Shown: piece after piece, positions 1 to 5,185 of the stretch
Layout of the letters: every line of letters begins with the position of its first letter
Numbering within the stretch: position 1 is the first letter of the stretch
Origin: Planctomycetaceae bacterium
Lineage (GTDB): Bacteria > Planctomycetota > Planctomycetia > Pirellulales > Thermoguttaceae
Reading direction: 5' to 3'
DNA length: 6,674 nt
Assembly: GCA_031257725.1 (NCBI GenBank)
Contig: JAIROD010000418.1
Location: 1 to 6,674 of the forward strand
Made by a program: the position numbers and the translations under genes
The notes under the pieces: model-generated
Told to the model about the DNA's origin: nothing
Databases searched by the model: none
Seen by the model: only the letters and a program-made list of their open reading frames with translations

Positions 1-1
1 C

Positions 2-1189
2 CCAATCACGGCCGTGACGCTGGTTGAACTTCTCGTCGTAATTGCGATTATTGGCGTTTTGGTTGGTTTACTCCTTCCGGCTGTTCAGGCGGCGAGGGAA
101 GCGGCACGGCGAATGCAGTGTATCAACCACCTCAAACAAATCACGCTTGCAACTCACAACTACCATGATGTTTACCAAAGTTTCCCGTCAACTTTTACCT
201 ACATTCCCAACGCACCGGATGGGGCTACGGACAAACCTGCCGCAAAACGTTGGTCGGGTAGTATTCATGTTGCATTGCTTCGGTTTTTGGAACATGAAAA
301 TACTTATCAACAAACCCAAACCGTAAACAGACCGCCTGAAAACAGAAATCTCAGTTTAAATAATGTACCATGCTGGTTTACCAATATTTCCTATCTTCTC
401 TGTCCTTCTGACTCTGGTCGGTCTTTAGGCGGTACTTTGAATGCACCTAATAATTATCGTGCATCTCAGGGAGATTGGTTTGATCGTTCATTTTATGATG
501 GAGAAGGTGATTTGACCAATGATTTAGCGAATAAAAATATCACTTCATCAACTGATCCGAGAATTGTCAACTTTCGAGGAGTATTTCCTCTCCACCCGAA
601 AGCAACAAGATATTTTGAAAGTGTTACTGATGGTTTGTCCAATACTGTTGCGTTTTCTGAACATGTTATTGGACCGGTTGGTAATGTTTTTGATGCCAAA
701 GTTGGAGTTTATATTGATAATACTGTTATTAAAAACGCGAATGGAATCAATATTGCCCCTTCTGATATTTTGGCATTCGCTCCTGGCGGTTTTTATCCAG
801 CGAGTACAACCGTTTTTAATTGGGATGGTGATAGTGTAACCGGTGATGTTGGAATTGTCCGTGATGCCGGTGCATTTTGGGGGGCAGGAAGTCCACGCTA
901 CAGCGGTTTTTCAACTATTTTACCACCTAACTCACCCAGTGCGTGCGCAAATAATAACCCGTCACGCCATATTATGTCGGCTTCCAGCTATCATCCGGGC
1001 GGTGTCATTGCTTCCAAACTTGACGGGGCGGTATTTTTTGTATCAGAAACTATTGACTGCGGAAGTATCACCAAAAAAATCAATTCGACATCAGCATCCG
1101 CCACTGTACCTTATTCCGGTAAATCCATTTATGGTGTTTGGGGAGCCTTGGGATCAATTAACGGCGATGAAACAAATACCAATTTTTAA
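2..1189 (+). CDS. DUF1559 family type IV pilin-like (pseudopilin) protein, 5' truncated by window edge
   Basis: A surface or secreted protein of the planctomycete DUF1559 family, whose exact role is not established. Visible parts, numbering from the valine codon at 14: a pilin-type transmembrane helix in the first 25 residues (T-L-V-E-L-L-V-V-I-A-I-I-G), the family's A-A-R-E-A-A-R-R-M-Q-C segment just after it, a central T-D-G-L-S-N-T block, a C-terminal H-X9-D-G motif (H327, D337, G338) and the closing G-V-W-G-A-L-G-S. A GTG at 14 could be called as the start, but it sits where the prepilin cleavage site belongs, the frame is open back to base 2, and no ribosome-binding site precedes it. The basic leader and true start are therefore almost certainly left of the window. 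About 395 residues are visible, near the family's usual length. Family assignment is firm; function is inference (a pilus- or secretion-like surface component). Confidence 0.93.
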   Translation, partial: PITAVTLVELLVVIAIIGVLVGLLLPAVQAAREAARRMQCINHLKQITLATHNYHDVYQSFPSTFTYIPNAPDGATDKPAAKRWSGSIHVALLRFLEHENTYQQTQTVNRPPENRNLSLNNVPCWFTNISYLLCPSDSGRSLGGTLNAPNNYRASQGDWFDRSFYDGEGDLTNDLANKNITSSTDPRIVNFRGVFPLHPKATRYFESVTDGLSNTVAFSEHVIGPVGNVFDAKVGVYIDNTVIKNANGINIAPSDILAFAPGGFYPASTTVFNWDGDSVTGDVGIVRDAGAFWGAGSPRYSGFSTILPPNSPSACANNNPSRHIMSASSYHPGGVIASKLDGAVFFVSETIDCGSITKKINSTSASATVPYSGKSIYGVWGALGSINGDETNTNF

Positions 1190-1195
1190 TTAACA

Positions 1196-1276
1196 ATTTT
1201 ATAACCGATTTATGGTAAATAAAAATAAATTCAAGATTGTTTGCGTTTCGATTTGCCATAAAATCGGTTATTAAAT
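1196..1276. repeat. Long imperfect inverted repeat (hairpin) between the DUF1559 gene and the lipoprotein gene
   Basis: Left arm 1201-1220 (ATAACCGATTTATGGTAAAT) pairs with right arm 1251-1271 over about 20 bp, with one G-U wobble and one bulged A. After a T-T mismatch, four more A-T pairs (1196-1199 with 1273-1276) extend the stem. The loop is about 30 nt and AT-rich. The hairpin starts 7 nt after the DUF1559 stop codon and ends about 20 nt before the preferred ATG of the next gene. It could be a transcription terminator, an mRNA-stabilising 3' structure or a small dispersed palindrome. No U-tract follows the right arm, which argues against a classical intrinsic terminator. Confidence 0.6.
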
Positions 1277-1296
1277 AAATGGAGAATATTATTGTT

Positions 1297-1752
1297 ATGA
1301 AAATAAAATATGGTTTTGTATTGACATTTATTGTGTTGTTTATTTTTTTCGGTTGTCATTTCGTACCTGCTGTACCGGACGGTTTTCCGAAAAACTTGTA
1401 TCCTTGTAAACTCACTATTCTCCAGAATGGAACACCTTTACAAGGTGCGCGTGTTGCGTTAGTGCATCAGGATGAAAATCAAAAAAACTGGGGAATCTCT
1501 GGAATTTCCGATACAGAAGGTGTTGTTCAACTTTACACGTATGGAAAATGGCAAGGTGCCCCGAAAGGAAAATTCAAAGTAACTATTGTGAAACATCTGG
1601 TCGAAGGTCCGGAAAACAAAGAAATTACGTACACCTTGATTAATGAGCAATTCGCCGAACCGGAAACAACACCGCTCGAACTGGAAATCAAAGGAAAAAC
1701 AACTCAAACCTTTGATGTCGGCGCAGCAATCAAAAAGAAAATACCTAATTGA
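1297..1752 (+). CDS. Small exported, probably lipid-anchored protein with carboxypeptidase-regulatory-like (transthyretin-type) domain
   Basis: A 151-residue secreted protein of a type common in planctomycetes, often found beside DUF1559 genes; molecular role unknown. The N-terminus is a signal peptide: basic M-K-I-K, then a hydrophobic stretch to F17-F18-G19-C20, an imperfect lipobox (F rather than L/V at -3), so lipidation at Cys20 is probable, not certain. The mature part looks like one beta-sandwich domain: N44-G-T-P-L-Q-G-A-R-V53, the S71-D-T-E-G75 turn, and Y82-G-K-W-Q-G-A-P-K-G-x-F-K-V-T-I97, which match the G-x-P-L-x-G-A, D-x-x-G and G-x-Y/F-x-V pattern of carboxypeptidase-regulatory-like repeats. 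An ATG at 1279 would add six residues (M-E-N-I-I-V) before the basic region. I prefer 1297 because it gives a normal signal peptide and leaves GGAG (1281-1284) upstream as a loosely spaced ribosome-binding site. A structural or adhesion role on the cell envelope is inference. Confidence 0.8.
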   Translation: MKIKYGFVLTFIVLFIFFGCHFVPAVPDGFPKNLYPCKLTILQNGTPLQGARVALVHQDENQKNWGISGISDTEGVVQLYTYGKWQGAPKGKFKVTIVKHLVEGPENKEITYTLINEQFAEPETTPLELEIKGKTTQTFDVGAAIKKKIPN

Positions 1753-1791
1753 AACAATAAGAAAAAATAATTAACCGCTTATTGCAAGCCA

Positions 1792-1825
1792 TCGACTGAA
1801 ATCGAAAAAATAAAAATTCCACTGA
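1792..1825. repeat. 34-bp intergenic repeat, copy 1, upstream of sulfatase 1
   Basis: This stretch is identical, base for base, to 3413-3446 upstream of sulfatase 2. It begins with the near-palindrome TCGACTGAAATCGA (1792-1805) and continues with an A-rich run ending in TTCCACTGA. The near-palindrome ends 77 bp before the ATG at 1883. Flanks outside the 34 bp differ between the copies. It may be a shared regulatory element or a dispersed repeat. Confidence 0.8.
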
Positions 1826-1882
1826 AATATTACGAAATTTCCAATTTTTGAACGATCCTATTTTAACAACAAATTAAATTTT

Positions 1883-3383
1883 ATGAGAAAAACCATTTTT
1901 GTTTTGTTTTTTATTTTTTTCGCCGTTTTTTCAGTCAAAGCGTCGGAACATCCGAATGTTCTTTTTATTATGGTTGACGAGATGCGTGCGGATGCGTTGG
2001 GAATTGCAGCGGAAAAATCGGTTTACCAAAACGCCGACATTGGATCATCTTGCTTCCGAAGGGACACGTTTCACTCAAGCCTATACGGTTGCCGCTGTTT
2101 GTGTTTCTTCACGTTATAGTTTTTTTACATCGCGTTATTCTCATGTTCACGGGGCAACGAACAATAATATTCCGATTCGTGTCGCTCAAATTTTGTTACC
2201 GAGTATTTTGAAACATCTCGGTTATCAGACCGCTATTTCCGGCAAGCTTCATTTTCATCCTTCTGATCAGGATTACGATTTTGATTACTTTTGGTCATTC
2301 AACAATGAAGGACCGAAAAAGTTGGAAACTTGGCCTCAATATCTTACTGCGAAACATGGGAATATTGCACGTCAAACAATTGAAAAACCGTTTCCCGATG
2401 ATCCGCTTGGCGGTGATCTTGGCAAACTTTCCTATCCCAAAGAAGATACACAATCGTTTTGGATTACTGACCGTGCTATTGAATTTTTTAATATTCGTGA
2501 CCAATCGAAACCGTTTTTCCTTTTTGTCAGTTACTTGGAACCGCATAGTCCGTCACGTTTGGCAGAGCCGTATTGGAGTCAATATGAGCAAAACCTTGAA
2601 AAAACAGAACTTTCGCCGACTTTTGTTTCGGGCAAAGAACCCGCTCTTAATCGTAATGGTATTGCACGACCCGGACGGCATTGGGTTTCCGATCCGAAAA
2701 TTGCTAAAGCGATGACGGCGGCGTATCATGTCAAAGTAACACATATTGACGATTGTATCGAACGTCTGCTGGACGGTTTGAAAAAAGCGGGTCTGGAAAG
2801 AAATACTCTCATTATTTTTACATCGGATCACGGTAATATGCTTGGTGATCATAATCGTTGGTTCAAAGGTGTTCCGTATGAAGGTTCGGCACGGATTCCG
2901 TTGATTATCAAAGCACCTCAAAATTCGTCTTACGCGGAAACTTTTAATTGTGGAAAAACGGTACAGGAACTTGTTGAAAGTATTGACGTGATGCCGACAA
3001 TTCTGGATGTTGTCGGAAAACCGCTTCCAGAGGATTCGGGGTTTCAGGGGAAAAGTTTGACCCAACTTGTTGCCGGAAAAACAGATCATTGGAAAAATAT
3101 TGTTTTTTCAGAACGAACCGGAATTTTTGTACGTTCCGGTAAATACAAGCTGATTCAACATGATCCGGAAACCGGCGGTCAATATGAATTGTACGATTTG
3201 GAAATCGATCCGCTTGAAACAAAAAATTTGAGTAATGATCCGGTATTGAAAACAGTGCTTGAAGAATTGAAACAAAAACTTGAGGCATGGCAAAAAGATG
3301 ATCCGCCTGTTCCAAAATATCCCGGTCTTGAACCAAAATTCGCTCCGGCTGAACGCGAACCGAAGAGGAGAAAAGCGACTTGA
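1883..3383 (+). pseudogene. Sulfatase 1: secreted family S1 sulfatase interrupted by a single-base frameshift
   Basis: Two overlapping reading frames together make one sulfatase of about 499 residues. Frame A from ATG 1883 encodes a signal peptide (M-R-K, hydrophobic core, likely cleavage after V-K-A20) and the first metal-site strand P-N-V-L-F-I-M-V-D32-E-M-R-A-D-A-L. It goes out of phase at the AAAA run 2028-2031 and stops at 2119. The next frame continues with T-P-T-L-D-H-L-A-S-E-G-T-R-F, the active-site segment C73-V-S-S-R77, H221 in L-E-P-H-S-P, and S-D315-H316-G-N-M-L-G-D322-H323 with K328. It ends with a DUF4976-like C-terminal region (Y-E-L-Y-D-L-E-I-D-P-L-E-T-K-N-L) and a basic tail. 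Removing one A restores the whole protein. The ATG at 1899 in the second frame gives a false N-terminus lacking the metal-binding aspartate. The V-D-E-M-R-A-D strand recalls choline-sulfatase/phosphonate monoester hydrolase relatives; substrate unknown. The frameshift may be a sequencing error, since the rest is well conserved. No Shine-Dalgarno precedes the ATG. Confidence 0.88.
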
Positions 3384-3412
3384 ATCAATTTATCGACTAA
3401 AATCAATTAACC

Positions 3413-3446
3413 TCGACTGAAATCGAAAAAATAAAAATTCCACTGA
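3413..3446. repeat. 34-bp intergenic repeat, copy 2, upstream of sulfatase 2
   Basis: Identical to 1792-1825. The near-palindrome TCGACTGAAATCGA occupies 3413-3426 and ends 68 bp before the GTG start at 3495. Just upstream, 3392-3408 (ATCGACTAAAATCAATT) is a degenerate relative, so this spacer carries about one and a half copies. Confidence 0.8.
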
Positions 3447-3483
3447 TAAAATTATAAAACACGACAACCTTACTTTTACTTTT

Positions 3484-3487
3484 GGAG
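3484..3487 (+). promoter_or_regulatory. Shine-Dalgarno GGAG for sulfatase 2
   Basis: GGAG lies 7 nt before the GTG at 3495, a near-ideal spacing. It decides for GTG as the start. Sulfatases 1 and 3 have no comparable purine motif before their ATG codons, so this is the only canonical ribosome-binding site of the three. Confidence 0.7.
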
Positions 3488-3494
3488 TAAAATT

Positions 3495-5012
3495 GTGAAA
3501 TTACAAATAATTTTTTTACTTTTTCTCACGTTTATTGTATCAACGCGGTCAATTGTTGCAGCGGAACAAATTGCAGCGAAACCAAATGTGTTGTTTATCA
3601 TTCTCGAAGACACACATTGGAAAGTGTTCGGATGTTACGGCAATCCGATTTGTAAAACTCCGAATATCGATAAACTTGCGGCAAGCGGTATTCGGTTTGA
3701 ACATGCTTATTGTCAAGGTTCGGCGTGTAACGCAACTCGGACTTCGTTTATTAACGGACTCCGACCGGCAACAACACGGCTTTGGAAAAATTCGCAACGG
3801 ATTATTGATGTGTTGCCGGAAGGAATTGTCGGAATGCCGGAGTTGTTCAAAGAAGCCGGTTATACAACAGTGGACATTGGAAAATTTTATCATCACGGAA
3901 ATGAATTTGCGCCAAAACAAATGTTGGCGTTTGATCGAATCGAAAGTTTCGAAAAACCGGAAGGATGGCAGGGACCACCGCCGCTGTTAAAATTTCCGAA
4001 TGTTCAGCCGAATCGGGAGAAAAAAGCAAAAACACGGGAAAAGCAAAAAAACCAAAATGAAACGCAACGAAAACGTCTCAATTCCGACAGTTATGGCGAT
4101 TCCGGTTTGGAGCAGGAAGACGAAGGAGATTGGCGGCGTGCGAAAATTGCCGCGGCTTATCTTGAAAATTATGCACAAGATCAATCGCCGGATAAAAAAC
4201 CATTTTTCCTTGTGCTGGGGCAAGCAAGACCGCACACGCCGTACATTTCTCCGACAAAATTTACGAAACGTTATGATCCCGAAAAAATTCCCGAACCGGT
4301 TGCACCGCTTTCTTCGCTGAAAGATTTTCCTTATATCGGACGGACAACAGGCGGAAATCCCGACATTTTTAGGGAATCGCCTGCAAGTCCGAAAGAGCAG
4401 AAAGAAGCAATTGCCGCTTATTACGGATGCGTAACGTTTGTTGACGACAATCTTGCACTGCCGTTGAATACACTGGAAAAAACGGGATTAGATAAAAACA
4501 CCATTGTCATTTTGATAGGCGATCACGGTGTTCATCTCGGCGATCATAATATGTGGGCAAAATATTCACTGCTTGATGGAACACACCATGCACCGTTGAT
4601 TATCCGCGTTCCCGATGCGAGGGAAAATGGTAAAACTTGTAGTGAAATCGTGGAATTTGTTGATCTCCTTCCGACACTGATTGACTATTGCGGATTGCGA
4701 AAACCGGACAATCTTGAAGGAATCAGTTTGAAACCGCTTATCAATGATAATGTTACAACAACGTGGAAAACCGCCGCGTTTCTCACGGATCAGGAACAAG
4801 GACAAGCAGTTCGGACAAAGAAATTTTCATATATGGAATTTGGTAATCCGAAACAAACCGCCGGTTTTGAATCGGCGTTGTTTGATCTTGAAAAAGATCC
4901 AAATGAAACGATTAATCTTATCAATGATCCTCAATACGCTCAAACGAAAAAAGAATTGGCGGATTTATTACATGCCGGTTGGAAAGCAGCGTTGCCGCCG
5001 AGTAGCAAATAA
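3495..5012 (+). CDS. Sulfatase 2: secreted iduronate-2-sulfatase-like family S1 sulfatase
   Basis: A 505-residue exported sulfatase predicted to hydrolyse a sulfate ester on a sugar. The signal peptide (M-K-L, hydrophobic core, cleavage near V-A-A23) precedes the catalytic domain. Motifs: first metal-site strand I-I-L-E38-D39-T-H-W followed by G46-C-Y-G; formylglycine site C78-N-A-T-R82 in A-C-N-A-T-R-T-S-F-I-N-G-L-R-P; G-K-F-Y-H-H-G; R-P-H247-T-P-Y; G-D343-H344-G-V-H-L-G-D-H-N-M-W-A-K356-Y-S. The C-terminal region reads L-F-D-L-E-K-D-P-N-E-T-I-N-L and ends L-L-H-A-G-W-K-A-A-L-P. The G-L-R-P, W-A-K-Y-S and A-G-W-K-A-A-L-P blocks are typical of iduronate-2-sulfatase-like bacterial proteins; the actual substrate is unknown. 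Odd points: Glu38 where most relatives have Asp, Ala at the third position of the active-site signature, and a Lys/Arg/Gln-rich low-complexity insert at residues 173-196. It starts with GTG behind a GGAG and sits 111 bp after sulfatase 1. Confidence 0.94.
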   Translation: MKLQIIFLLFLTFIVSTRSIVAAEQIAAKPNVLFIILEDTHWKVFGCYGNPICKTPNIDKLAASGIRFEHAYCQGSACNATRTSFINGLRPATTRLWKNSQRIIDVLPEGIVGMPELFKEAGYTTVDIGKFYHHGNEFAPKQMLAFDRIESFEKPEGWQGPPPLLKFPNVQPNREKKAKTREKQKNQNETQRKRLNSDSYGDSGLEQEDEGDWRRAKIAAAYLENYAQDQSPDKKPFFLVLGQARPHTPYISPTKFTKRYDPEKIPEPVAPLSSLKDFPYIGRTTGGNPDIFRESPASPKEQKEAIAAYYGCVTFVDDNLALPLNTLEKTGLDKNTIVILIGDHGVHLGDHNMWAKYSLLDGTHHAPLIIRVPDARENGKTCSEIVEFVDLLPTLIDYCGLRKPDNLEGISLKPLINDNVTTTWKTAAFLTDQEQGQAVRTKKFSYMEFGNPKQTAGFESALFDLEKDPNETINLINDPQYAQTKKELADLLHAGWKAALPPSSK

Positions 5013-5080
5013 CAAGTATCACTTCACACGATTGAAGTACAAAATATTTCCGGCAACGTAACAAAGTCCAATATTGATGA

Positions 5081-5140
5081 TAAAATCAAGTAAAATCGAC
5101 TGAAGTCGAATAAAATTGATTAAAATCGAGTAAAAATAAT
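5081..5140. repeat. Six degenerate 10-bp tandem units upstream of sulfatase 3
   Basis: Six consecutive decamers fit the pattern T-R-A-A-R-T-Y-R-A-N, the last one loosely: TAAAATCAAG, TAAAATCGAC, TGAAGTCGAA, TAAAATTGAT, TAAAATCGAG and TAAAAATAAT. The period is exactly 10 bp, so most of the A-tracts fall on one face of the helix, which favours intrinsic curvature. The array ends 45 bp before the ATG at 5186. Units 2 and 3 together form the perfect palindrome noted separately. Confidence 0.75.
5095..5108. promoter_or_regulatory. Palindrome TCGACTGAAGTCGA upstream of sulfatase 3, candidate operator
   Basis: TCGACT and AGTCGA are perfect reverse complements separated by GA. The same 14-mer with one change (A for G at position 10) opens both copies of the 34-bp repeat upstream of sulfatases 1 and 2. 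It ends 77 bp before the ATG at 5186, the same distance as at sulfatase 1. Dyad symmetry and fixed position suggest a regulator-binding site; no regulator gene is visible to support this. Confidence 0.4.
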
Positions 5141-5185
5141 TTTTCGCCGAAGTTTTAGAAGTTACCTTAACCAACTAAAAATGCT

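Noticed and set aside
1755..1784. CAATAAG / CTTATTG inverted repeat after the lipoprotein gene as terminator
   Set aside because: Only 7 bp, all but two pairs A-T, with a 16-nt loop and no U-tract; expected by chance in such AT-rich DNA.
1899..2030. ATG at 1899 as the start of sulfatase 1
   Set aside because: Its first 44 residues are the out-of-frame reading of the real signal peptide and metal-site strand. The homologous N-terminus is in the frame starting at 1883.
2024..2035. Programmed ribosomal frameshifting in sulfatase 1
   Set aside because: The needed shift is +1, there is no -1 slippery heptamer in phase, no stimulatory Shine-Dalgarno or stop codon at the site, and no sulfatase precedent known to me.
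2553..3089. Reverse-strand open frame of 178 codons within sulfatase 1
   Set aside because: It lies wholly antisense to conserved sulfatase coding sequence, its translation shows no recognisable motif, and it has no ribosome-binding site. It is a shadow of the gene.
5021..5038. ACTTCA / TGAAGT hairpin after sulfatase 2 as terminator
   Set aside because: A 6-bp stem with a 6-nt loop and no following U-run; too weak to call.
1792..5140. CRISPR array formed by the intergenic repeats
   Set aside because: The 34-bp copies are more than 1.5 kb apart with genes between them, and the decamers are contiguous without unique spacers.
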